This document shows, piece by piece, positions 52,899 through 60,565 of a DNA stretch of 64,000 bases. The position numbers and the translations under genes were made by a program. The stretch comes from Dethiobacter sp. GTDB taxonomy: Bacteria; Bacillota; Dethiobacteria; Dethiobacterales; Dethiobacteraceae. A model generated the notes under the pieces. It did no database searches. It saw only the letters and a list, made by a program, of their open reading frames with translations, and was not told where the DNA came from. Location of the stretch: positions 62,001 through 126,000 of the forward strand of contig DYEY01000068.1 in assembly GCA_020725465.1 (NCBI GenBank). The letters are read 5' to 3'. Numbering within the stretch: the stretch's first letter is position 1; each line of letters begins with the position of its first letter.

Positions 52899-53822
52899 TC
52901 AGCTACCGGTGAAACAGGTCTGGCGCTGCTGTATTTTGGTCCAGAGCATTTTGCCTTCGTAAAAGACGAACTGGACTTTGCCGGTCTTTTGCAGGTGGGA
53001 AAGGCAGGCGGTGATGGCGCCGTGGTTCAGCACGTACTGAACCGGATCCAGGGCGCGGTTGTTTTGGATCATGACCGCGGCTAGGACCTCTTCCCGGGTG
53101 CGGCCGCCGTCTTTTAAAATGTCCAGGATTTGGTTCAGTGTTCTTTCGATAACACGGACATTTTGGAGAATGGTTTCGGTAGGCTTCTCCTCGATTTCTC
53201 CGTGGCAGGGCACATACAGGGCAAAAGAACTTTGCCAGAGTACGGTCAGGGTTTCTAAGGCGGCGGTGACGTCGGCGCAGTATGGCATGCCGTATTTTTC
53301 AATAACAGACTGACCGAAATAGGCGTCGGCACAAAAACAGACACCGTCTGCTGTGACAGCACCGATTTGAGCCGGACTGTGGCCCCGGAGGGAAAGGATA
53401 TTGACGGAAAACCCTCCGGTGCTGAAAGGCCCCGCCTCCAGCACTCCGTCCACCGGGCAGGCTTCGGCCATAAGGAAGCGGGTGGCCAGGTGCCGGGTGG
53501 GCGCGGCGGAAAAAAGATAGAACGGCTCCAGGTAAGGGTTCTCGATGATGGCTTTCTCAAAAGCGGAGGCATAGACTTTGGCCCCGGTCTGTTCTTTAAG
53601 GTAGGCGTTGCCACCATAGTGGTCGGCATGGGAATGGGTGTTGATAATGACTTTGGGGGTGAGTCCTTCGCTGTTCAGGCAGCGTAGTATCTGCTTGCCC
53701 GCCTGGCGGTCGATGCCGGTGTCGATGAGCAGACAATCACTGCCGTCAATAACCACACCGGTATTGACGGCGCCTTTGATGACGCCGGTATTTCCGGTAA
53801 GCCTGGTCAGCGTCAGGGACAT
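52899..53822 (-). CDS. MBL-fold metallo-hydrolase
   Basis: 307 aa. Metallo-beta-lactamase fold with metal ligands NTHSHADHYGGN (about residue 65), SLRGHSPAQIG (about 145), the bridging Asp in CFCADAYFG and the last His in YVPCHGEIE. A C-terminal helical winged part follows. Glyoxalase II-like or sulfur-transfer hydrolases are the nearest groups. AGGAGGG precedes the ATG. It lies 60 bp before the CopZ-like selenoprotein gene and diverges from the glutaredoxin gene. Its own stop is TGA with a hairpin behind it. Confidence 0.88.
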   Translation of the reverse strand: MSLTLTRLTGNTGVIKGAVNTGVVIDGSDCLLIDTGIDRQAGKQILRCLNSEGLTPKVIINTHSHADHYGGNAYLKEQTGAKVYASAFEKAIIENPYLEPFYLFSAAPTRHLATRFLMAEACPVDGVLEAGPFSTGGFSVNILSLRGHSPAQIGAVTADGVCFCADAYFGQSVIEKYGMPYCADVTAALETLTVLWQSSFALYVPCHGEIEEKPTETILQNVRVIERTLNQILDILKDGGRTREEVLAAVMIQNNRALDPVQYVLNHGAITACLSHLQKTGKVQFVFYEGKMLWTKIQQRQTCFTGS

Positions 53823-53843
53823 GTTCTTCCCTCCTGAAACAAT

Positions 53844-53891
53844 TTGCATCCTGTACGGAAATATTGTAAACTATATCCAGAATAAGGGCAA
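53844..53891. promoter_or_regulatory. Overlapping divergent promoters
   Basis: Plus strand: TTGCAT at 53844, 17 bp, TAAACT at 53867 toward the glutaredoxin. Minus strand: TTGCCC at 53891, 17 bp, TACAAT at 53868 toward the MBL/CopZ genes. The two -10 elements overlap, so only one direction could fire at a time. Confidence 0.5.
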
Positions 53892-53903
53892 GGAGGTTTT
53901 ATA

Positions 53904-54128
53904 ATGTCAGAAGTAATTATTTACACCAAGACCGGCTGCCCTTACTGCGAGGCGGCCATGGCGGATTTTAAAAAACAGGGTGTCGCTTTTAGGGAAATAA
54001 ACGTAAGCCAGGACCCGGCGGCTAAAAAGCTGATCAAAGAGCAGTACAACGCCGGCAAGGTGCCGGTGATTGTCCGTGACGGCAAGCTGACGGAAATCGG
54101 CTACCGGGGCGGCGGCTGAGGAATCTAG
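53904..54128 (+). CDS. Uxx-star family glutaredoxin-like protein, probable selenoprotein
   Basis: 74 aa with TGA at codon 72 (54117-54119) read as selenocysteine. Thioredoxin fold with the redox motif TGCPYC at residues 10-15, cis-Pro in GKVPVIVRDG, and a glycine-rich end EIGYRGGG. The frame then reads TGA-GGA-ATC-TAG: Sec-Gly-Ile-stop, the C-terminal pattern that names the Uxx-star glutaredoxin-like family. A GC hairpin follows at SECIS distance. AAGGAGG lies 7 nt before the ATG. Role is probably thiol/selenol redox chemistry with the divergently encoded MBL and CopZ-like proteins (inference). Confidence 0.82.
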
Positions 54129-54130
54129 AC

Positions 54131-54144
54131 GGCGCCGTGGCGCC
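54131..54144 (+). promoter_or_regulatory. Candidate bacterial SECIS element of the glutaredoxin gene
   Basis: GGCGC-CGTG-GCGCC: 5-bp GC stem, 4-nt loop with G as second base. The loop begins 19 nt after the U of the UGA. It is separate from the terminator that follows. Confidence 0.65.
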
Positions 54145-54150
54145 AAAGGC

Positions 54151-54185
54151 AACCGGGGCAACAGTTGTTGCCCCGGTTTATTCAT
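54151..54185 (+). terminator. Terminator of the glutaredoxin gene
   Basis: AACCGGGGCAA and TTGCCCCGGTT, an 11-bp stem with a 6-nt loop, followed by TATTCAT. Confidence 0.8.
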
Positions 54186-54446
54186 ATAGCATCGTCAATC
54201 TGGACGCAGGTGATGATCGGCATCTTTAGCCGGTCAGACCAGTATCCCTTCTATGGACGGACCTGAGCATAGAGGTTGACCATCATGCTGGCATAGAAGG
54301 AGCCCTGATAAAGTATTGTCAGTTCAGTATTTCCATTCCTTGCAGTAATTGAGCTTTTTGCTTATGAATTGTGCCATTGTGCTGTTAAGACCATTGCTAT
54401 ATAGCCAGTGGTAGCTGAAAATGCAGGCGTGAACTTTTGTTTTCAA
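54186..54446. other. Non-coding gap with no confident gene
   Basis: About 260 bp of lower GC than the flanks. On the minus strand two short open stretches in different frames (about 40 and 45 codons, broken by stops) hint at an eroded gene, but nothing is recognisable and chance is a fair explanation. Confidence 0.3.
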
Positions 54447-54449
54447 TTT

Positions 54450-56120
54450 TTAGGAAGCTCCTTCGTAAAAATTCTCATACTGCTCGCGAATTATTCTCTT
54501 GGCGAATTTGCCCACACTGGTTTTTGGTATCTGGTCAACAAAGAGGATTTGATCTGGTAGTTGCCACTTGGCAAATTTGGGAGCGATAAATTCCAATATG
54601 TCTTTCTCGGTGACCTTATCCTTAAACTCAGGCCTGATAACAGCTAATGCCAGCGGCCTTTCCTGCCATTTCGGGTGTGGAAGCCCTACAACCGTTGCTT
54701 CCAGGACAGCCGGATGGGCCATTATGGTATTTTCCAGGTCAATGGAAGATATCCACTCCCCGCCACTCTTAATCAGGTCCTTATACCTGTCGGTGATTTT
54801 AACATAACCATTTTCGTCAATGGTAGCAGCGTCAGCACTTTTCCAGTAGCCGTCAACAAAAGCCTCACCTGTCCGGGGGTCATTATAATAGCTGCATGTG
54901 ACCCACGGACCCCTGATAAGTACTTCTCCAACACTCTGGCCGTCATGCTCAACCTCTGTACCATCCGGTTTCACAATCTTCATGTCCACGCCAGAGACGA
55001 TAAGGCCCTGCTTCTTTTTAATGTTCCATTTCTCTTCCATGGACAGGTGGTCCAAAGATGGTTTAAGTAGGTTTATGGTAACTATAGGAGTAGTTTCGGT
55101 TGCACCGTAAGCGTGAATAATCTCGGCTTTACCCATATCCCAGTAAGAGCGCATCATGGAAAGCGGCGGCTCTGTCGCGCCGGATGCCATCCTTAAACCC
55201 GTTAAGTCCGGCTTTTTATCCAGTTTTTTAATGTATTCCAGCATGGGCATGAAAATAGCCGGGGCTCCGGAAGTGACGGTGACTTTCTCAGATATGAGAA
55301 GGTTTACCAGCACTGAAGTATCATCAGCGGTGTACATGCCCGGGAATACCAGCTTAGCCCCGGTCAGCGGTGCGGTAAAGAAAAGCCCCCAGCCCTGGGC
55401 GTGAAACATGGGAACAGTTTGCATCACACAGTCATTTAGAGAAACATTCATTTGTAATGCAAATGCATACGTGTGCAGATAGATGGCACGGTGGGAGTAG
55501 AAAACGCCCTTAGGCTTGCCGGTAGTGCCGGAAGTGTAGCATGCGCTGTAGGCAGACTTTTCATCCACCATTGGCCAATTGTATTCAGGACTGGCGTCAG
55601 CAAGCAGCTGCTCGTAACTGTAAAGGGGAGCCAGCTTGGTCTTAATTTCGCTTACATCCTTATTGGTAATCACAACATAGCCTTTGACGGTTTTTAGTTC
55701 CTCGGCTATAGGTTCCAGAATAGGCAGGAACGTCTCGTTAACAAAAATAAACTTTGCTTCGCTGTGGTTGACAACATAGGATCTCTCCTGCATGGAAATA
55801 CGGGGATTTAACTGTAAGAGCACCGCTCCGATACCCGGTATGGCGTTATACATTTCGAAATAGCGGTGGGTATTCCAGTCTAAAGCGCCAACTCTGTCTC
55901 CGGGCTGAACACCCAGTTTTTCCAAAGCATTGGCGAGCCTTTTTACCCGTTCGTAGCATTGCTTATAATTAAAGCGGACAATGGTGCCGTCCAGTTCCCT
56001 GCTCACAATCTCGCGTTCGGGGAAAGTCCTGGCAGCATACCGGAGAAGATCATTAATGTTCAGCTGGTAGTTATCCCCCATTGTCGATGGAACACCCTTA
56101 ATGATTTGCATGCTTTTCAT
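54450..56120 (-). CDS. AMP-forming acyl-CoA synthetase
   Basis: 556 aa ANL-superfamily ligase: acid + ATP + CoA to acyl-CoA + AMP + PPi. Seen: P-loop YTSGTTGKPKGVFYSH (about residue 195), YGATETTP, the hinge region ITDRYKDLIKSGGEWISS, and the C-terminal catalytic Lys in PKTSVGKFAKR. Closest in pattern to medium/long-chain ligases. GGAGGTTTTTT precedes the ATG. It is separated from the thiolase/OB-fold genes by about 117 bp with an inverted repeat. Confidence 0.93.
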   Translation of the reverse strand: MKSMQIIKGVPSTMGDNYQLNINDLLRYAARTFPEREIVSRELDGTIVRFNYKQCYERVKRLANALEKLGVQPGDRVGALDWNTHRYFEMYNAIPGIGAVLLQLNPRISMQERSYVVNHSEAKFIFVNETFLPILEPIAEELKTVKGYVVITNKDVSEIKTKLAPLYSYEQLLADASPEYNWPMVDEKSAYSACYTSGTTGKPKGVFYSHRAIYLHTYAFALQMNVSLNDCVMQTVPMFHAQGWGLFFTAPLTGAKLVFPGMYTADDTSVLVNLLISEKVTVTSGAPAIFMPMLEYIKKLDKKPDLTGLRMASGATEPPLSMMRSYWDMGKAEIIHAYGATETTPIVTINLLKPSLDHLSMEEKWNIKKKQGLIVSGVDMKIVKPDGTEVEHDGQSVGEVLIRGPWVTCSYYNDPRTGEAFVDGYWKSADAATIDENGYVKITDRYKDLIKSGGEWISSIDLENTIMAHPAVLEATVVGLPHPKWQERPLALAVIRPEFKDKVTEKDILEFIAPKFAKWQLPDQILFVDQIPKTSVGKFAKRIIREQYENFYEGAS

Positions 56121-56153
56121 TAAAAAACCTCCACTGGTATTATTTTTTCTTTA

Positions 56154-56190
56154 CCTCAGGGCCTCGCTGTAAAATATTCAGGCCCAGAGG
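56154..56190. repeat. Inverted repeat upstream of the acyl-CoA synthetase gene
   Basis: CCTCAGGGCC and GGCCCAGAGG, one mismatch, 17-nt loop. No T run on the minus strand, so a leader structure or operator is more likely than a terminator. Confidence 0.45.
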
Positions 56191-56237
56191 TTGTCAATGA
56201 TCATTTAAAAATCCGCCTCTGCTGGTTTATTCGACAG

Positions 56238-56642
56238 CTAATCATCCAGAAAGAACAGAAATGAAACCCTCCTTCCTCCTGAATATTTGTCACTTGGCAG
56301 AGTGACATAACCGATCGATCCTCTTTTCCCAATAATACTCATATCAGGAAACCGGTCGGTTTTAATATTTACCATGATATTGGGACCCTCATGCATCTCC
56401 ACCAAACCCACCACGTATTCTCCCTCAAAACCCTCCGGCGGGACTCTAATTACCGTAAACGTTTTCACCGTACCTTTACCGCTTAGCTGAATAAACTCAT
56501 ATTCTCGAGAGCAGCAATTCGAGCAAACCGCTTTAGGTGGGAAGGTAACCGCTTCGCAGCTCTTGCATTTCATTCCAAGTAACTGCTTATTGTTTTCTAC
56601 TTCTTCCATCAGCTTTTTATATGTCAGGAACTCTACGCTCAT
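56238..56642 (-). CDS. Zn-ribbon/OB-fold (DUF35) thiolase partner protein
   Basis: 134 aa. Rubredoxin-like zinc ribbon at about residues 21-39 (CKSCEAVTFPPKAVCSNC), then an OB fold (GKGTVKTFTVIRVPPEGFEG, YVVGLVEMHEG). Such proteins form complexes with thiolase-like enzymes encoded beside them, here only 4 bp upstream. Probably needed for assembly or substrate channeling of the adjacent thiolase. Confidence 0.9.
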   Translation of the reverse strand: MSVEFLTYKKLMEEVENNKQLLGMKCKSCEAVTFPPKAVCSNCCSREYEFIQLSGKGTVKTFTVIRVPPEGFEGEYVVGLVEMHEGPNIMVNIKTDRFPDMSIIGKRGSIGYVTLPSDKYSGGRRVSFLFFLDD

Positions 56643-56646
56643 ACAC

Positions 56647-57816
56647 CTACCACCCTTTCTGATAAATTATATTGCATACCGTGCACAAATCGCCACCAAG
56701 CGTGTCAGTCATGCCGGTTGTGGCTCCGTCAACCTGCCTTTCGCCGCACTCTCCCCGCAGTTGTTTCACAATTTCATAGGTCTGGGCGGCGCCGGTAGCA
56801 CCAATAGGATGACCTTTGGCTTTCAGTCCGCCGGATGGGTTGACCACCACTTTCCCGGCCGGGCCGGTCAGCCCTTTCTCCACCGCTTTACTTCCCTCAC
56901 CGTAAGGGAAAAACCCCAAAGCTTCAGTAGCTACGATTTCGGCAATGGTAAAACAATCGTGAAGTTCGCAAATGTCTATATCATCAGGTGTTATCCCCGC
57001 CATGGCATAGGCTTCTTTTGCAGATTTTTCCCGGGCTTCTATAACAGTAATATCCTTCTGGTGAGTGATGGAACCATTTGAGCCCTGGCCAAACCCTATT
57101 ACCTTGACAGGCTTGTCAGTAAGTTTTCTGGCTGCCTCGTAAGAGGTAAAGACGATGGCTGCTGCTCCATCGGAGAACGGGCAGCAGTCATATAGCTGCA
57201 ACGGGTCGGCAATCATCATACTGCCAAGAACGTCTTCCACCTTAATTTTTTTGGGGAAATGGGCCAACTGATTCTTTGAGCCAAAGTCATGATTCTTCAC
57301 TGCCACCTGGGCCATCTGTTCTTTCAGCCTAGGTAGCGGAATGTTATATTTACTGGAATACAAGTGGGCTATTAAGGCAAAAACACCGGGGAAAGTAATT
57401 CCCATCGGCCATTCGTAATAGCTGTCGCTGCCCATGCCAAACACCCGGGTCGCAAAACTGGTGCCCATAGTTGAGCAGCGTTCTGTCCCGCCGGCAATTA
57501 CAATGTCATAGTACCCGGACGCAACCCACATAATAGCATCCCTGACAGCTATGGCGCCCGAAGCACATGCCCCCTCAAACCTTATAGCCGGAATATGTGG
57601 TAATCCAATATAAGAAGAAGCAAAAGGAGCCATTACTGCCTGGCCTTCCTCGAAGTCCCCGAAAACATTGCCCAAAAACAGAGCCTGGATATCCCGGATT
57701 TTAATTTTTGCATCATCTATTGCTTCCAGGGCGGCCTGCGCAAACATTTCTACAGAAGTCTTTTCAGAAACACCAAATTTGGTCATACCAACGCCAACTG
57801 CAGCAACCTGTCTCAT
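56647..57816 (-). CDS. Thiolase-family acetyltransferase (SCP2/lipid-transfer type)
   Basis: 389 aa. Nucleophile Cys in FEGACASGAIAVRDA (about residue 85), ELHDCFTIAE with the His/Cys pair region, and NPSGGLKAKGHPIGATGAAQ (about 335). The HDCF form, rather than NEAF, marks the SCP2-thiolase group that works with DUF35 partners. Cleaves or forms a 3-oxoacyl-CoA. It is in an operon with two AMP ligases and an acyl-CoA dehydrogenase. Confidence 0.92.
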   Translation of the reverse strand: MRQVAAVGVGMTKFGVSEKTSVEMFAQAALEAIDDAKIKIRDIQALFLGNVFGDFEEGQAVMAPFASSYIGLPHIPAIRFEGACASGAIAVRDAIMWVASGYYDIVIAGGTERCSTMGTSFATRVFGMGSDSYYEWPMGITFPGVFALIAHLYSSKYNIPLPRLKEQMAQVAVKNHDFGSKNQLAHFPKKIKVEDVLGSMMIADPLQLYDCCPFSDGAAAIVFTSYEAARKLTDKPVKVIGFGQGSNGSITHQKDITVIEAREKSAKEAYAMAGITPDDIDICELHDCFTIAEIVATEALGFFPYGEGSKAVEKGLTGPAGKVVVNPSGGLKAKGHPIGATGAAQTYEIVKQLRGECGERQVDGATTGMTDTLGGDLCTVCNIIYQKGW

Positions 57817-57845
57817 TCGTTCACCCCTCGAAGTATTGTAAGAAT

Positions 57846-58766
57846 TTAAGCCATCGCTTTACAGATTCGTTCCGCTCCCGTAATAATTCCGTCTATTATT
57901 TCTTTGACGCTTTTTATTTCCCTGATTAATCCCACCCCCTGGCCGCAGCTAAACAGGTCATCTTTGTCCGCGAACAGGTCGGATGAAAACATCAGCCTGA
58001 TTAAGTCTTCTTTTTTGATCCCGTTCGCGACGGTATTCTCCAGTTCTTCAAAGCGCCTGTTTTTAATCGCTCTCATGCCCAAAATATTTCTTGCCACAAT
58101 AGCGGTGTCGGCGGCGTCCGCAGCCAAAAGTTGTCGCCGATACGTATCGCCTATTTTCACACATTCCCTGCTGGCCAGAAATGCCGTCCCCATGCTGACA
58201 CCGGCAGCACCAAGAACCCTGGCAGCCAGGTAACCCCGGGCATCACTGATACCTCCGGCGGCAATAACCGGCACTCTAACCGCGTCCACCACCTGGGGCA
58301 CCAGGGCAAAGGTGCCGATCTCCAAAGGCGATGCTTTCCCCCCGGACTCAAATCCTTCGGCAATTACGGCGTCAACACCGGCCTCCTCTGCGGTCATTGC
58401 CATTTTGGGGCTGGGCACGACATGCAGCACCGTGCAGCCGGCATCTTTCAGTTTTTTGGTAAACAGCCTGGGATTTCCGGCAGCGGTGATAACCACCTTA
58501 ACTCCCTCTTTGATTGCCGTGTCCACCAGTTCCCCGCCCCGGACCAGGAGAGGTATATTAACAGCAAAATTCTTTTTGGTGAGACTCCTGGTTTCGGCAA
58601 TCCGGACGGCAAGGGAATCAGGGGTTTCCGTTGCCGCCGCCAGGGTACCCAGCCCCCCCGCCTCCGAAACTGCGGAAACCAAAACCGGGTCTGTTATTCT
58701 CGCCATCGCCCCCAGTAAAATAGGGTACTCAATTCGAAGCAGTTTTTCCAACACCATGTCTTTCAA
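57846..58766 (-). CDS. Nitronate monooxygenase/FabK-superfamily flavoprotein
   Basis: 306 aa FMN-binding TIM barrel. Start region LLRIEYPILLGAMARITDP, then AGGLGTLAAATETPDSL, and phosphate-binding PVIAAGGISDARGYLAARVLGAAGVSMGT (by position near residue 180). The conserved catalytic His of FabK and nitronate monooxygenase (AGGH) is Lys here (GFESGGKASP), so the usual chemistry is doubtful. TTG at 58766 follows GAGG at good spacing; an ATG three codons later is an alternative. Acyl-CoA neighbours suggest an enoyl-type or unknown substrate. Confidence 0.82.
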   Translation of the reverse strand: MKDMVLEKLLRIEYPILLGAMARITDPVLVSAVSEAGGLGTLAAATETPDSLAVRIAETRSLTKKNFAVNIPLLVRGGELVDTAIKEGVKVVITAAGNPRLFTKKLKDAGCTVLHVVPSPKMAMTAEEAGVDAVIAEGFESGGKASPLEIGTFALVPQVVDAVRVPVIAAGGISDARGYLAARVLGAAGVSMGTAFLASRECVKIGDTYRRQLLAADAADTAIVARNILGMRAIKNRRFEELENTVANGIKKEDLIRLMFSSDLFADKDDLFSCGQGVGLIREIKSVKEIIDGIITGAERICKAMA

Positions 58767-58826
58767 ATGTTTGGCCTCTTTTCCCGCCCCTTCGTTCACC
58801 AGGGGCAGTATTATAACCACTATCTA

Positions 58827-60542
58827 TTACGCCAGGTCTTCGGCATATTTGATTTTCATCTCATCTTCCAGCCCCAACTCGGCGGAGTAGATGTCACGGA
58901 TCTCGAACTTTTTGATTTTTCCGCTTCCTGTCATCGGCCAATCCATAGTGCTGACAAATTTAATGTATCTGGGCACTTTGAAATTGGCCAGCTTGCCTTT
59001 GCAAAAAGAGATTATCTCTTCGGCGGTGGCGGTTATGCCTTCTTTCAGCTCAACCCAGGCAGCGCCCACCTCTCCCAGGCGTTGGTCTGGTACGCCAAAC
59101 ACTTGTACCATTTTGATTTTGGGATGGTTATAGAGGAAGTTTTCAATTTCAGTGGGATAAACGTTAAAGCCTCCCGAGATGAACATATCTTTTAACCTGC
59201 CGGTGAAACGCAAATAGCCGTCCTCACCCATTACAGCCAGGTCTCCCATACGCAGCCAGCCGTCTTTGGTAATGGTTTTACTGGTGCTGTAGGGCATCTT
59301 GTAATAGCCTTTCATCACCATTTGCCCACGTACCCAGACCTCCCCCTCTTTACCTACCGGCATATCCTCCAGGGTTTTGGGGTCTACTATCCGTACTTCC
59401 ACTCCTTCTACCGGTTTGCCAAGGGTTGTGCACCTGCGAGTAAGGTCATCGTTCGGGGTTGTCATACTTATAATGGGAGAGGTTTCAGTCTGGCCGAATG
59501 CGATACACATCCCTTTGCATCCCATTTTGTTGATGACACCGCGCATGACTGATTCCGGTACAGGCGCGCCGCCGGTAATCCCTGTCCGAAGCTTCCACCT
59601 GGAGGTGTCATATTCATCCAATTTGGAGCTCTGCAACATCATGACCAGCGTCGCCGGCACTCCCCACAGGCTGGTAACACCTTCCCTGTTAATCAGCTCC
59701 AGGGCTTTATCAGCATCAAAATATTCCATCAAGACCAGCTTTCCGCCGACGCTGATGCAGCCGATGGAAATCATCAGCAAGGCAATGCCGTGAAACAGGG
59801 GAAGAAACATGATATATACTTCTCCGTCCTGTATGCCCATTAACTTGGCACCTACCCAAACATTATTGTGGATAATGTTATGGTGGGTTAGCATCGCCCC
59901 TTTGGGGAATCCGGTGGTGCCAGACGTAAACATGATTTTGGCCACATCATCAGGATCATTGCTGGCTTCACGGGCGGCCAGTTCAGTGTCACTTACATTT
60001 TTTGCGCCAATACCCAGGACCTCGTCGAAAGCAAACATACCGTCATACTTCTTCTGCGTTTTGCTGACACAAATCACGTTGCACAAAAGAGGAAATTTGT
60101 CTGTCTTCAGTTCTCCCGGTGGAAATTCTTTAAGTTCAGGCACAATATCATAAACCATCTCAGTAATGTTGATGCCAAGGAGCTCATCTACAATAAATAT
60201 GGTGTGCACGTCCGCTTTCTGCAGCATGTATTCCAGTTCATGCTGCTTATAGCGGGTATTGGCAGGTACTATCTGCGCACCGATTTTGGCCAGGGAGTAC
60301 TGGATAAACAGAAACTCTGGCAGATTGCTCATCCAAACCGCCACTTTGTCGTCTTTCTTAACGCCAAGTGCCATCAGACCTTTGGCTAGGCTGTTAACTT
60401 TTTGCAGAAACCCGGCATAGGTGATGCGCCGATCCTCGAATACTACTGCTTCCCTGTCCGGGAAATTCTCCGCAGTACGGTTCAACAATTCGCCAATGGT
60501 CATCTTTCTGTAAGGCTGATTATAGAGTAACTCGTTGTTCAT
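58827..60542 (-). CDS. AMP-forming acyl-CoA synthetase
   Basis: 571 aa, second ligase of the block. P-loop MFTSGTTGFPKGAMLTHHN (about residue 205), FGQTETSPI, MGDLAVMGEDGYLRFTGRLKDM and the C-terminal catalytic Lys region MTGSGKIKKFEIRD. It is only distantly similar to the synthetase ending at 54450, so different acids are expected. The ATG at 60542 follows AAAGGGTG; an in-frame GTG lies 9 nt upstream. It is 23 bp after the acyl-CoA dehydrogenase gene. Confidence 0.93.
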   Translation of the reverse strand: MNNELLYNQPYRKMTIGELLNRTAENFPDREAVVFEDRRITYAGFLQKVNSLAKGLMALGVKKDDKVAVWMSNLPEFLFIQYSLAKIGAQIVPANTRYKQHELEYMLQKADVHTIFIVDELLGINITEMVYDIVPELKEFPPGELKTDKFPLLCNVICVSKTQKKYDGMFAFDEVLGIGAKNVSDTELAAREASNDPDDVAKIMFTSGTTGFPKGAMLTHHNIIHNNVWVGAKLMGIQDGEVYIMFLPLFHGIALLMISIGCISVGGKLVLMEYFDADKALELINREGVTSLWGVPATLVMMLQSSKLDEYDTSRWKLRTGITGGAPVPESVMRGVINKMGCKGMCIAFGQTETSPIISMTTPNDDLTRRCTTLGKPVEGVEVRIVDPKTLEDMPVGKEGEVWVRGQMVMKGYYKMPYSTSKTITKDGWLRMGDLAVMGEDGYLRFTGRLKDMFISGGFNVYPTEIENFLYNHPKIKMVQVFGVPDQRLGEVGAAWVELKEGITATAEEIISFCKGKLANFKVPRYIKFVSTMDWPMTGSGKIKKFEIRDIYSAELGLEDEMKIKYAEDLA

Positions 60543-60565
60543 TACAGACACCCTTTCAGATGTTA

